The position numbers and the translations under genes are program-made. Positions 28,328 through 38,745 of a stretch of 64,000 nt of DNA are shown one piece after another (within the stretch, counting starts at the first letter, position 1; every line of letters starts with the position of its first letter). The notes below the pieces were generated by a model that was given only the letters and a program-made list of their open reading frames with translations, had not been told where the DNA came from and did no database searches. Source of the DNA: Lachnospiraceae bacterium (GTDB lineage: Bacteria; Bacillota; Clostridia; Lachnospirales; Lachnospiraceae); the NCBI GenBank assembly GCA_014804485.1, contig JAAUZT010000006.1, forward strand, positions 31,181 through 95,180, in the 5' to 3' direction.

Positions 28328-28786
28328 ATGAAAAGAGAACAGAAAACATTAACAAACAAAGGTTTCTCCCTTGTAGAGTTGATCATCGTTGTTGCGATCA
28401 TGGCTGTATTGATCGGTGTATTGGCTCCCCAGTACTTAAGATATGTGGAGAAGACCAGACTGCAGAGAGATAACACATCAATGTCTGATTTTGCAAATGT
28501 GGCGAAGATCGCATGTACAGAGGAAGATGTCAATACATCAATTCCGACCGGTGGTGCAGAGTTCGTTTTCGATGGAAATGGCGTATTGCAGCATTCCGGA
28601 CAATCAGCTCTTGATAATGAGATTGATAAAACGGTGCTTATTACTGACGTTAAATTGACATCCAACACCTATAAAGGCACTACACCTAAAATAACAGTAA
28701 AGGTAGATAGTAATGGAATCGTGTCGGTTGAATGTGATGCTTGGATTAATGCACCTGGCGATAATCCTACTAATAAGACATTCTAA
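28328..28786 (+). CDS. pilA: type IV major pilin-like prepilin
   Basis: NKGFSLVELIIVVAIMAVLIGVLAPQYLRYVEKTR class III signal. Confidence 0.88.
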   Translation: MKREQKTLTNKGFSLVELIIVVAIMAVLIGVLAPQYLRYVEKTRLQRDNTSMSDFANVAKIACTEEDVNTSIPTGGAEFVFDGNGVLQHSGQSALDNEIDKTVLITDVKLTSNTYKGTTPKITVKVDSNGIVSVECDAWINAPGDNPTNKTF

Positions 28787-28818
28787 TCAGTTTATAACAT
28801 CTTGAAAGGACACAGCCC

Positions 28819-29577
28819 ATGTTACCCGCAATAATGCTCTACATAATCATATTCCTCTACGGGATCGTGATCGGCAGCTTTTTGAATGTCTGTATCTTCC
28901 GCATTCCGAAACAGGAGAATATCGTTAAAATACGGTCACACTGTATGAATTGCGGGTATCAGCTGAAATGGTACGATCTCGTGCCGGTATTCAGTTACCT
29001 GTGTCTTGGAGGAAAGTGTCGCAGTTGTAAACAGAAGATCTCCGTTCAGTATCCTCTCATTGAGCTGCTGAACGGAGTGCTCTACTGCACCGTGTTTGCG
29101 GTGTATGGTTTAAGCGTGGAAGCCCTACTTTATGCGCTGCTTACATCTGCGTTGATCGCCTTAAGCGTGATCGACTTTCGGACTTACGAGATCCCTGTGG
29201 GGATCAACATCTTTATACTGACATTGGGGCTGATTCGCATAGTGACTGACTATGCTGATTGGCTTGACTATGCAGTCGGCTTCTTTATTGTCAGTGGCTT
29301 TCTCTATATTGTTCATTTGGTTACTAAGGGGCGCGGCATCGGCGGAGGAGATATTAAGCTGATGGCTGCAGCCGGACTTTTACTTGGATGGAAACTGATC
29401 TTACTCGCCTTTGTCTTGGGCTGTATCATCGGTTCCGTTGTACATGTTGCTCGTATGAAGATAAGCGGACAGGGGCATATGCTTGCTTTCGGTCCGTATT
29501 TGTCCGTTGGGATTCTGATTTCCGCATTGGTGGGAGATCAGATGTTAGCATGGTATTTATCATGGCTTGGATTATAG
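28819..29577 (+). CDS. pilD: prepilin peptidase
   Basis: GSFLNVCIFRIPKQENI, CMNCGY/CRSCKQKISVQYPLIELLNG, GRGIGGGDIKLMAAAGLLLG. Confidence 0.93.
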   Translation: MLPAIMLYIIIFLYGIVIGSFLNVCIFRIPKQENIVKIRSHCMNCGYQLKWYDLVPVFSYLCLGGKCRSCKQKISVQYPLIELLNGVLYCTVFAVYGLSVEALLYALLTSALIALSVIDFRTYEIPVGINIFILTLGLIRIVTDYADWLDYAVGFFIVSGFLYIVHLVTKGRGIGGGDIKLMAAAGLLLGWKLILLAFVLGCIIGSVVHVARMKISGQGHMLAFGPYLSVGILISALVGDQMLAWYLSWLGL

Positions 29578-29808
29578 GGTGCAGCCTGTCTGGGTTAGGA
29601 TATATAGGATTCAGGCGTACGGAGCATAGAATTATAGATTGAAAAACAGTGGTTATTTTAAAAGTTATGTTCTATATAAGAATCGTATGATATGGATTAT
29701 TTGAATTAGATTATAATTACATTTTGCGTGACTATTTTAGATGTTGTGCATAATGGATTTAAATAAAGGTGGGTTCCGGAGACAGGAGCCGACGAAAGGG
29801 GAATATCG

Positions 29809-31458
29809 ATGCCAAAGATACTGGGAATAGAAATAGGATCCTCGAAGATCAGGATCTGCGAGGAGGATTACAAGACTAAGAATCCTAAGGTGTACCACTC
29901 AGTCAGCATCAAGACGCCGCAGGGAACGGTGAATGACGGGATGCTGCGTGTTGATGAGAAGCTGATCGGTACGATCAAGACAGCACTTCAGGAGAATAAG
30001 ATCAGGACGAAACAGATCGTCTTTTCCGTGAATTCCACGAAGATCGCGAATCGTGAAGTCGTCATTCCGTTTGTAAAAGAGAATAAAGTAAAAGATTTGA
30101 TCAAGGCGAATGCGTCTGATTATTTTCCTGTAGACTTGGAGCAGTATGAGGTCGGGCACAGTATTGTCAGCACTCTGGAAAATGAGAATGGCACGAAACA
30201 GTATAAAGTGCTTGTCTATGCTATACCCAAGACTATGGCGGCAAGTTATATGCAGCTGGCGCAGGCGCTTGGAGGTAATGTTGTCGCACTGGATTACTGC
30301 GGTAACAGTATCTACCAGATCGTCCGCAGGCATTGTGACACAGGTGTCCAGATGGTAGTCAAGGTAGATGAGAGTTCTACGATCGTCACGATCCTGCAGG
30401 ATCAGGCGGTGGCGTTGCAGAGAACGGTTGCATACGGCGTGGAGGATGCCATCTTCGCCATGATGGATATGGAGGAGTTCCGGAAGCCGGATTATGAGGA
30501 AGCGGTACGGAACTTTAAAGAGAGGGAATGCCTGAACGACGAGCTTACACAGTCCCTCAGCTATCTGGTCAGCGGCATATCGCGTGTTGTGGATTATTTC
30601 TCACGTAACAACGGCGCTGCCATAGAGAAGGCTTATCTGTCCGGCTTCGGTGGGGATTTTAACGGGCTTGCCGAACTGGTTTCCAATGCCATCGAGATAC
30701 CTTTAGAACCCCTTCGTGAGATCAAAGGCTTACATATTGAGAAATATTTTAAAGATAAAGGCTTCGGCGAATTCTTAACCTGTATCGGTGCATCGCTGGC
30801 ACCCATCGGGTTCATGGGCGAGCAGAATAAGGATAAGAAGTCGCTGGAACTGCTTCCGGACGAAAAGGACAGAATGAAGGTCGCGATCCTCTTTGCGGTA
30901 GCGGCATTCATAGGCGCGGCAGTTCTGGCGGGGGTTTCCTATATCAGCCTGAAGTCGGCACAGGATGAAAATGCCAGACTGAATAACCGGATTACGGAGT
31001 TGGCGGAAGCGGAGGACATCTATAAGGAGTATCTACAGCAGAAATATACATTTGATAAGCTTACGTTTTTCGAGAGCAATACTGTGACATTGAATAATGA
31101 TCTGGTAAGTTTTATCGAAGAGATGCAGCATAAGATGCCGGCCTCCTTGAATGTACTCGCTTTTAACGCGGATATAAACGGCGTGAGCCTGTCAGTAACA
31201 GTCGCGGATAAGAAGGAGGCGGCGAAACTGATTCAGGAGTTCCGTACCTTCGAGAGTGTAGCAGGAGTAGAGGTTACCAGCATGACGGACTCAGGAGCCG
31301 TGATGGACGGAGAAGTGCTGGAGGAGGAACCGAAGGTAAGCTTCACGGTCCAGGTACAGTATAAGGGCGGATTAAACGATCCCACACCGGCTCCGGTGGT
31401 GCCGGACCTGACGGAAAGCGCTGACACTACATCATCTGATGAAGACATTTTAGAGTAG
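29809..31458 (+). CDS. PilM-like actin-fold protein fused to a PilN-like TM/periplasmic-type domain
   Basis: MPKILGIEIGSSKIRICEE...YFPVDLEQYEVGHSIV (PilM) followed by one TM helix and LVSFIEEMQHKMPASLNVLAFNADINGVSLSVTVADKKEAAKLIQEFRTF (PilN-like). Confidence 0.8.
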   Translation: MPKILGIEIGSSKIRICEEDYKTKNPKVYHSVSIKTPQGTVNDGMLRVDEKLIGTIKTALQENKIRTKQIVFSVNSTKIANREVVIPFVKENKVKDLIKANASDYFPVDLEQYEVGHSIVSTLENENGTKQYKVLVYAIPKTMAASYMQLAQALGGNVVALDYCGNSIYQIVRRHCDTGVQMVVKVDESSTIVTILQDQAVALQRTVAYGVEDAIFAMMDMEEFRKPDYEEAVRNFKERECLNDELTQSLSYLVSGISRVVDYFSRNNGAAIEKAYLSGFGGDFNGLAELVSNAIEIPLEPLREIKGLHIEKYFKDKGFGEFLTCIGASLAPIGFMGEQNKDKKSLELLPDEKDRMKVAILFAVAAFIGAAVLAGVSYISLKSAQDENARLNNRITELAEAEDIYKEYLQQKYTFDKLTFFESNTVTLNNDLVSFIEEMQHKMPASLNVLAFNADINGVSLSVTVADKKEAAKLIQEFRTFESVAGVEVTSMTDSGAVMDGEVLEEEPKVSFTVQVQYKGGLNDPTPAPVVPDLTESADTTSSDEDILE

Positions 31459-31470
31459 GAGGAAGAACTG

Positions 31471-32226
31471 ATGAAGAAAAATGAAATAATGCTTTTGTTG
31501 GTCGTGTTCGGAATCCTTGCATTGGTTGTTTCGTGGCAGCTGATCTATAAGAATAATCAGACGAAGACACAGGAGATTGAAGCAGAGAATACGGAACTGC
31601 AGCAGACAGTAGACCGACTGGAGATCCTCAACGGTAAGAAACCGGAATATATTACAGCTATAGAGCAGATGAAAACCACTGATGATCGCATCATTGACAG
31701 TTTTGCATCAGGGGTCCGGGTAGAAGATCAGGTTATGTATCTGTATAATATGGAGTTGGTTGATGCGAACGATGTGCGGGTGCCTAATGTCAGCCTGGAG
31801 GCAGCGCAGATCGTACCGTATGAAGGGACGCTTGCCACGTCGGAGGGGTATGAGCTTCATGACGATGGTATCGGCATGTACAGGCTGGGAACTACGGTCG
31901 GGATGACGACGACCAATAACGGTCTGAAGAATGTACTGAATTATATATACGGCATGGATTCCAAAAAGTCTGTTACCGGAGTTGCCCTTATGACAGACGT
32001 AGACGGGTATTTGACGGGTAATATGCAGTTAGACTTTTTCTACCTGACCGGAACGGAAGTGCCTTATGTGGAGCAGAATATTTCCGGTGTCTCCACAGGA
32101 ACCACCAATATCTTCGGTGTCTTGAACGGCAGTGCGGTACAGCCCGTAGGCGGACAGAGCGGAGACTTGGAAGGCGAAATGACAGATACAGAAGGCGAGG
32201 CAGCAGAGGCGGAAGGTGAAGATTAA
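31471..32226 (+). CDS. PilO-like pilus assembly protein
   Basis: N-terminal TM then coiled coil, position directly after PilM-PilN. Confidence 0.65.
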   Translation: MKKNEIMLLLVVFGILALVVSWQLIYKNNQTKTQEIEAENTELQQTVDRLEILNGKKPEYITAIEQMKTTDDRIIDSFASGVRVEDQVMYLYNMELVDANDVRVPNVSLEAAQIVPYEGTLATSEGYELHDDGIGMYRLGTTVGMTTTNNGLKNVLNYIYGMDSKKSVTGVALMTDVDGYLTGNMQLDFFYLTGTEVPYVEQNISGVSTGTTNIFGVLNGSAVQPVGGQSGDLEGEMTDTEGEAAEAEGED

Positions 32227-32275
32227 GGTATGGATCGCACAGCATGGCATATACGGCCGGAGAGGAGGAGACAAA

Positions 32276-33562
32276 ATGAAGAAGAGTAATAAAGGTTTTA
32301 CATTGCTGGAGCTTTTGATTGCAGTTTGCATTCTGGCGATCATTATTGTGCCGCTTCTTCGTGGATTTGTCTCATCACACCGGGTCAATGCCAAGAGCAG
32401 ACACCTTATGCGGGCAACGACGCTTGCACAGAATGAGATGGAGGTGTTTGAGAAGGAGAAGCTGGAAGACCTGCTGGATGACACGAAATTTGACTACGAT
32501 GTGGATGATACGACGCTCAGAACCGATTCAAAGGGGGATGAGCATACGGTTTACACGTTTAAGCGTAGCGGCATTATCAATGATGAATCGGGCAGAGATA
32601 TGTTTGATGTGGTAGTGACGTTAGATCCGAGCGTTTCTTCGGCAGGTATATATGATGCGCAGAACACCGAGGAAATGTTGTTCATGAATACGGTCAGCGG
32701 CATGGACAGCGCCACATATATTCAGCGTGTAAGGAATGTAATTAACACCAACGGCGATGATGAGGAAGTCTACAAGCTCTATACGATCCGCCAGTATCCT
32801 GAAAGCATTTCGGGACACAGATGGTCGGCGGAAGAATTCGGTGTGGAGCTGGAAAGGAAGATTACGTTAAAGATCGAGCAGGAAGATCAGGCCGGCGTCA
32901 TGACGACTGTGGCGAAGATCAGGTATGACTATGAGCTTCCTTCGGCATGGGCTGTTAATGTACTGCCTCCCGAATACTATAATTATACCACCAAGGACAA
33001 AATATTTTTCAATAATGCGCAGACATTGGATGAAGATGGTAATCCCATTGAGTTGAAGAGCGTATATCTTTTCTATGCGCCCAGATATGACACACTCAAT
33101 GTGGATGAAATAATAATAGAGAATAAAGATAAACTTCCGGTCAATGTCTATATTATCCGGCAAAATGTTCTGGATGCCACGGATAAGATTATAGGAGTGT
33201 ATGAAGATGAGACGTTAGGTCTGCAGAATACGATACCTCCCCAATATCAGGCTCATATAGAAATAAACGAGGGATTTGACGCGGACGGCAAGACCTATGG
33301 CAGATATTTTACGAATCTGAATCTGGATCTGCCGGGAGTAGTCGGAGCGGGAATGCCTGTAGATTTGAAGCTGAATGACTGCGATAATCCGGGGCGGTTC
33401 TTTACCAAAGATGAGATTCTGGAGTATACCGGTTTGCGCTCTCTCGATTCGACAGAGAAAAAGGACAGGATCTATACTATGGAGACGGCGGTTTATGAGC
33501 ATGGGGCTGATCCTCTGACAAGCGATCCGGTGGTGCGGCTGACAGGCACCAAGATAGAGTAA
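32276..33562 (+). CDS. prepilin-type N-terminal methylation protein (minor pilin)
   Basis: MKKSNKGFTLLELLIAVCILAIIIVPLL; AGGAGGAG upstream of ATG 32276. Confidence 0.85.
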   Translation: MKKSNKGFTLLELLIAVCILAIIIVPLLRGFVSSHRVNAKSRHLMRATTLAQNEMEVFEKEKLEDLLDDTKFDYDVDDTTLRTDSKGDEHTVYTFKRSGIINDESGRDMFDVVVTLDPSVSSAGIYDAQNTEEMLFMNTVSGMDSATYIQRVRNVINTNGDDEEVYKLYTIRQYPESISGHRWSAEEFGVELERKITLKIEQEDQAGVMTTVAKIRYDYELPSAWAVNVLPPEYYNYTTKDKIFFNNAQTLDEDGNPIELKSVYLFYAPRYDTLNVDEIIIENKDKLPVNVYIIRQNVLDATDKIIGVYEDETLGLQNTIPPQYQAHIEINEGFDADGKTYGRYFTNLNLDLPGVVGAGMPVDLKLNDCDNPGRFFTKDEILEYTGLRSLDSTEKKDRIYTMETAVYEHGADPLTSDPVVRLTGTKIE

Positions 33563-33597
33563 GTCAGGAAACGGCAGTGAGGAGGAATTCGGTAAAT

Positions 33598-36075
33598 ATG
33601 ATGAACGCAGATAAGAGAGAAAAGATATATCGGGATAACAAGGGCAGTGTCATGGTCATGGTCATTGTTATTATTGCGTTTATTGCGATCTTAGTGAGCG
33701 TCTTGATGTTCGTGTCTTTTTCAGGATATCAGATGCGTGCGGTTGACAGACGCGGCAAGGATAACTTCTATACTGCGGAGACGGTGCTGGACGAGATCAA
33801 TGTAGGTCTGCAGGGTGAGATCTCCGCTGCGCTGAGTAAGGCTTACAGCGAGGTCATGAATAACTTTGCATTATACAAGAGCGCCAACGCGAGAAACAAG
33901 GCGTTCCACGAAATCTATTATAAGGAACTGAAGGAATGCTTATGGAAGAGCAGTGCGGAGGAGAATAATTACAGCGTTGATACGTTGCGGAGTTATCTGT
34001 CCAGCGGTAGTCTCGGAGACGGTGACGGAACGCGAGCGACCTTCTTAAGCGGTGCGGCTACCTATGGCGCTATTGTGGAATCCAATCTGGAATATGCCAC
34101 AGAACCGGAAAAATATAAGATGGAGATCGTCAATAACAGCAAATTACTGCTGAAAGATCTGAAAGTTTCCTATGTGGATGAGAGTGGTTACATATCCATT
34201 ATCAGTACTGATATCAGGATCACAATGCCCCCTGTCAACTTTTCACAGGCATCTGCGCTTCCCAGTTTGGAGGACTGCTGTTTGATCGCTGACGATACGC
34301 TTGTCATGGGCAATACCAATGCAGGCGGCAGTATTGTGGTCAAAGGGGATGCTTATGCGGGACAGATGTTCATCGGCAAGCCTTCTGATCCGGTATATTC
34401 CGTATTTGATAAGGATAAGAAACCGTCTGAGAAAACGCCGCTTTCTCTGCCGACACTGCTTTCCACCAGTGTTTCCTTCGAGAAGACGTATAACGCGGAG
34501 GCGTTAAGCAAGTCCTTGGTGATCAGCAGAGAGAACATTGAAGTGGCGGAAAACAGCACTCTCAAGACGACAGAGGCGGAACTGTGGGCACGGAATCTGG
34601 AATTGGACTCAGCCACTGCGGAACTGGATGGTGTGGTTAATCTGAAAGATGATTTTACGTTATCCGGCAAAAACAGCAAGGCGGTTATCAAAGGCGAGTA
34701 TGACGGATTCGGCTATATTGCGGACGAAGAGGGATCCGGTGGCGGAACAGGGGGCAGTGGTGACGGAACGGGTGATCCGGCGGACACTGTCGATACACGT
34801 CCGGATTCCAGCAGCGCGATCGTCATTAACGGTAAGGACAGCACACTTGATCTGTCCGGTCTGGAGCGTATGATGATCAGCGGAAGAGCATATGTTTCCA
34901 CAGCCTATAACGCGGCGGATACCTCGGCAACAGAGCAGGAGAGGCAGAATCAGACAAATATTCTGATGGGAGAATCAGTTGCGATAAAGAGTAATCAGTT
35001 GATTTATCTGGCACCTTCAGAGGCGATCGGATGCAGGATCGATGAAAACGGAATCATCGGCGCTTCGGAATACGGGTGTAATCCGTTGACACTTGAGCAG
35101 TATGAGGAGATAAAGGATAATCCGGACAAGTATCGTCTTCTGGACGGATCAAGACAACTCTCCGTATTGGGATATAAGCGCCTGAATGACTATATCAGTG
35201 AGGAGACCCTGGCGGACGGCTCGCCGGCATATGTTCCGGAGATCGTGTTCCGGCAGACGAATGCAGGGCCGCTGGTATACTGCTATCTGCGCTTTACAGA
35301 TGAGGATGCGGCCAACAAATATTTTGTGGATTATTATGCCATCAATTCTGAGGCGGTTGACCGGTATACGCAACTCTATGCCAAAGAGATTAAGATGTCG
35401 GATGATTTGTTGTACCTGAGTCTGGCGGGAAACATGCTGACTTATGAGGGGTACGAAGGCTGGTCTGTACTGTCGTCTACGGAGTCTACCGTCAATCTGC
35501 AGCAGGCGAAGAGGCTCTCTACAGCGAAGGACGATGTGTTCAAGGCACTGAGCGCTAAGATCATGCGGACTTCCAATCAGCTCACCAGTGAGGAGATGGA
35601 TAAGACCGCATTTCCGAATATCATGAACGAGACCGAGATCGAGATCATCTTACATATAAAGGGTGCACAGGAGGTCAGAATCGATACGCTGGGCGCAAAT
35701 CCGGATAGTATGATCCTGACGAAAAAAGATGAATATGTGGTAGATGGCCATACGCCGTCTTCTGTTAAAATGATTGTCAGTCTTGGGAACGTGACGGTGA
35801 AGAAAGACTTTAAGGGTCTGATCATTGCCAAGGGTAATCTGACGATAGAGGCAGGCGCGTCAGTTACCTTAGAGCCATTGGATACGGATACTTTCTCCAA
35901 TATCCTGCAAACGAAGATCGATGAACTGTCAACGACGGATCGTGATTATCATCTGCTGAATATCTTTAATGATGGCGTGAATTATGTCAATAGCGGCAAC
36001 GCAACGACAGATATGGGTACGCAGCAGGTATCCTTCGTTGATTTGATTACTTATGAGAATTGGAGCAAGAAATAG
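33598..36075 (+). CDS. large PilX/GspK-like pilus component with unusual C-terminal ectodomain
   Basis: NKGSVMVMVIVIIAFIAILVSVLMFVSFSGYQMRAVDRRGKDNFYTAE, lacking Glu5; located between prepilin genes. Confidence 0.65.
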   Translation: MMNADKREKIYRDNKGSVMVMVIVIIAFIAILVSVLMFVSFSGYQMRAVDRRGKDNFYTAETVLDEINVGLQGEISAALSKAYSEVMNNFALYKSANARNKAFHEIYYKELKECLWKSSAEENNYSVDTLRSYLSSGSLGDGDGTRATFLSGAATYGAIVESNLEYATEPEKYKMEIVNNSKLLLKDLKVSYVDESGYISIISTDIRITMPPVNFSQASALPSLEDCCLIADDTLVMGNTNAGGSIVVKGDAYAGQMFIGKPSDPVYSVFDKDKKPSEKTPLSLPTLLSTSVSFEKTYNAEALSKSLVISRENIEVAENSTLKTTEAELWARNLELDSATAELDGVVNLKDDFTLSGKNSKAVIKGEYDGFGYIADEEGSGGGTGGSGDGTGDPADTVDTRPDSSSAIVINGKDSTLDLSGLERMMISGRAYVSTAYNAADTSATEQERQNQTNILMGESVAIKSNQLIYLAPSEAIGCRIDENGIIGASEYGCNPLTLEQYEEIKDNPDKYRLLDGSRQLSVLGYKRLNDYISEETLADGSPAYVPEIVFRQTNAGPLVYCYLRFTDEDAANKYFVDYYAINSEAVDRYTQLYAKEIKMSDDLLYLSLAGNMLTYEGYEGWSVLSSTESTVNLQQAKRLSTAKDDVFKALSAKIMRTSNQLTSEEMDKTAFPNIMNETEIEIILHIKGAQEVRIDTLGANPDSMILTKKDEYVVDGHTPSSVKMIVSLGNVTVKKDFKGLIIAKGNLTIEAGASVTLEPLDTDTFSNILQTKIDELSTTDRDYHLLNIFNDGVNYVNSGNATTDMGTQQVSFVDLITYENWSKK

Positions 36076-36086
36076 GAGCTGTTGGG

Positions 36087-36656
36087 ATGAAGGATAACAG
36101 AGGATTTTCGCTGGTTGAATTATTGGTAGTTGTCGCGATCATGGGGGTCATGAGCGGCTTCGTCTTCATCGGACTGCCGTTATTGACCGGTCAGAATGCA
36201 AGGGAATGCGCCAACAATATGTCGGCGGCGCTCGGCAGGGAGAAGAATTATGCCCTGACCAGATCGGGTACCGCAGATTGTTACATGGAACTGATGCTGG
36301 ATTCCGACGGCTATCGCGTGAAGTACTATATACCGCAGAATGCCGTTGTGGAGGGGCATAATGGGTCGGATTGGGTTCTGGCGGAGGAGCAGAAGATAGG
36401 CAGCGGTCAGGTGAACGTGACATGTTCTTTCAGGGATGGCTCAAGTGTCGATATCACGAGCGGGCAGTCCGTGAAGTTTGTCTACAACCGTTCTAGCGGT
36501 GCGTTTAAGCAAGCTGTGCAGTCGGACGGGTCTACGCTTGGAATTGTAGGAGGCGGCAGTGAGTACTGTACCGGCGTTACCTTTGACAGAGGCAAAAAAT
36601 ATGAGATCACTTTATATCCGGAAACCGGTAAACATGTATTATCCAGAGTGAATTAG
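36087..36656 (+). CDS. prepilin-type minor pilin (GspH/FimT-like)
   Basis: MKDNRGFSLVELLVVVAIMGVMSGFVFIGLPLLTGQNARECANNMSAALG. Confidence 0.85.
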   Translation: MKDNRGFSLVELLVVVAIMGVMSGFVFIGLPLLTGQNARECANNMSAALGREKNYALTRSGTADCYMELMLDSDGYRVKYYIPQNAVVEGHNGSDWVLAEEQKIGSGQVNVTCSFRDGSSVDITSGQSVKFVYNRSSGAFKQAVQSDGSTLGIVGGGSEYCTGVTFDRGKKYEITLYPETGKHVLSRVN

Positions 36657-36687
36657 TCTGTTGGGATCAGATGGAAAGGAGAGCACT

Positions 36688-38646
36688 ATGGAAAAGAACA
36701 GAGGATTGTCCTTGGTCGAACTATTGATTACAGTTGCAATATTGTCTATTGTTATGGTGATTGCGATATCTTTCATGATGACGGGAAGCAGAAGCTTCAC
36801 CAAGGGCAATGCCGACTCTACGGTGCAGAAGGAGGCGGAACTTACTGTCAATCAGATAGAAGATATGATCATAGATATCAACGGCGGTGTCTCCATGATT
36901 GACGATGCCGATAAGACGGAGTTGACGATGTATCATACCGAAGATGATGGAAGCGGAACCGGCGCCATGCTTTACTCTAAGGAGGCGGTGACATGGAACA
37001 AGTCGGATAACAATGTGTACTGCAGTAAGTGGAGAGTCAACTATGATGATTCTACCGGCGCTTATGCGGTGGATGCTTCGGCGACTGATAACTATGTGGA
37101 TCAGCTTCTGGCGGAGCATGTCACTTCATTCGATGTGGATCTGAGCGATACCTTGACGACCACAGCATTGAATGGTACGACGCGGACGATCGTCAAGTCC
37201 GTACTCGTCAAGGTAGGTTATGATGACGGCACGGGTATAGTCGATTATGCCACAAGTCCGGTCATTACGCTCCGTAACCGTATGCTCTTAAGTGACGATC
37301 CGGCGGATATCTTCGATGAGGTCACACCTGCGGCGGATACTCTGAAACTGTACTATTCAGGTATGGAGACGGCGGGAGTCGTACCTATCGTGGATCGTGT
37401 ATCCGAGGTGCAGAGAGGAGCTGTCTACTCTATCTATGCAATGATCAATATCGGGTCGGATGTGAATGACTTGGTAGATTGGGAAATTGCGGAGACAGGA
37501 ACATTAAGTACGATCGACAACAATGGAATCCTCACTGTCGGCACATACGAGGCGAATGCTTATCTGACGATCACGGCGAAATATAAATCCAATACGAGTA
37601 AGAAAGCGACAGGCGTTGTGAAGGTTGTGGGAACTACGCCGTTAAAGTCTCTTAAATCTGTGCATATTCTCACGAAGTCTATGCCAGCCTATGAAGCACA
37701 TTATGGTTCTACGGTCGTTACAGAGGGATTTAGACAAGATGAGGTAGATGCAATCACATATAAGTGGACAGTTGCGTTGATGGGTGGCGGAAGAGAAATT
37801 TCGAGCGTTGCGGAAGATTTTACCGATAACAATAAAACGCTGGATTTGATGATTAAGAAAGATCCTTTGAATTTTGGACAGATTCTTGTGATTACGTTGA
37901 CGGCGCATTCGGATATCACAGGAGAGACTGTGTCTGACCAGGTGATGTATCGAATAAATGATGAAGGAGCGGTTGGCGGCGATTCCTTTATGGAACGTGG
38001 CAAGGGCGGTCACCATGATACTGATTACTGGTTCGAAAATGATTGGGGGAGCAATCATTGGTATGATTACTATTTCTGTGATATATATGGTAATCGTATT
38101 TCAGAATACGATAGTCTACTGAGTTGTATAACAGTGGAGGATAGAGGATGTACGGCTTATGGATTGTTCATTTCTAATGATCTTCCGGTAAACAGGAGTT
38201 ATTATATAAAAGTTATATGTTACTGTAGTGGTACCGATTGGCAGGGACTTGAAAAGAATTGGCAGCGCGAGTTTATTCAGTACATTCCGGAGGTTCGGAT
38301 GTATGGGAAGTCGAATTATGAGTCGACAACTGTAAGCTCTATATTTAATTTCTACTATGTTCTGGATGGATATTATGAAGTGGCGTGGATGAATCAAAGT
38401 GATCCAATTTACGAATATAGTGTTGAAGAATTTGACTATGAAGTAAAAGATGGCGCGGTGGCGGTGGTAACACCTCAATTTACAGGTAATACGGTAACAC
38501 TGGGAGATGACTGTACGATGCATTCATGGGGGAGCTTTACGTGTGAAGGCGCTGCGGATAAGGTAGTGTTAAAGAGCATGAGGATTAGGGTGTCAATGAA
38601 GGAGCACCCAGAAATATACACGTATTCAACTGTCATTTTTGAATAG
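36688..38646 (+). CDS. very large minor prepilin with Ig-like ectodomain
   Basis: MEKNRGLSLVELLITVAILSIVMVIAISFMMTGSRSF; later VDWEIAETGTLSTIDNNGILTVGTYEANAYLTITAKYKSN (BIG2-like). Confidence 0.75.
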   Translation: MEKNRGLSLVELLITVAILSIVMVIAISFMMTGSRSFTKGNADSTVQKEAELTVNQIEDMIIDINGGVSMIDDADKTELTMYHTEDDGSGTGAMLYSKEAVTWNKSDNNVYCSKWRVNYDDSTGAYAVDASATDNYVDQLLAEHVTSFDVDLSDTLTTTALNGTTRTIVKSVLVKVGYDDGTGIVDYATSPVITLRNRMLLSDDPADIFDEVTPAADTLKLYYSGMETAGVVPIVDRVSEVQRGAVYSIYAMINIGSDVNDLVDWEIAETGTLSTIDNNGILTVGTYEANAYLTITAKYKSNTSKKATGVVKVVGTTPLKSLKSVHILTKSMPAYEAHYGSTVVTEGFRQDEVDAITYKWTVALMGGGREISSVAEDFTDNNKTLDLMIKKDPLNFGQILVITLTAHSDITGETVSDQVMYRINDEGAVGGDSFMERGKGGHHDTDYWFENDWGSNHWYDYYFCDIYGNRISEYDSLLSCITVEDRGCTAYGLFISNDLPVNRSYYIKVICYCSGTDWQGLEKNWQREFIQYIPEVRMYGKSNYESTTVSSIFNFYYVLDGYYEVAWMNQSDPIYEYSVEEFDYEVKDGAVAVVTPQFTGNTVTLGDDCTMHSWGSFTCEGAADKVVLKSMRIRVSMKEHPEIYTYSTVIFE

Positions 38647-38745
38647 CAGAAGCAAGAGTGTTATAATGCAACCTTTGGATTCAGGATAACGGGAGTGCCT
38701 ATCAACTTCACAGCTTGTTTCGATGGGCGGATGGGAAGTGAAAAA

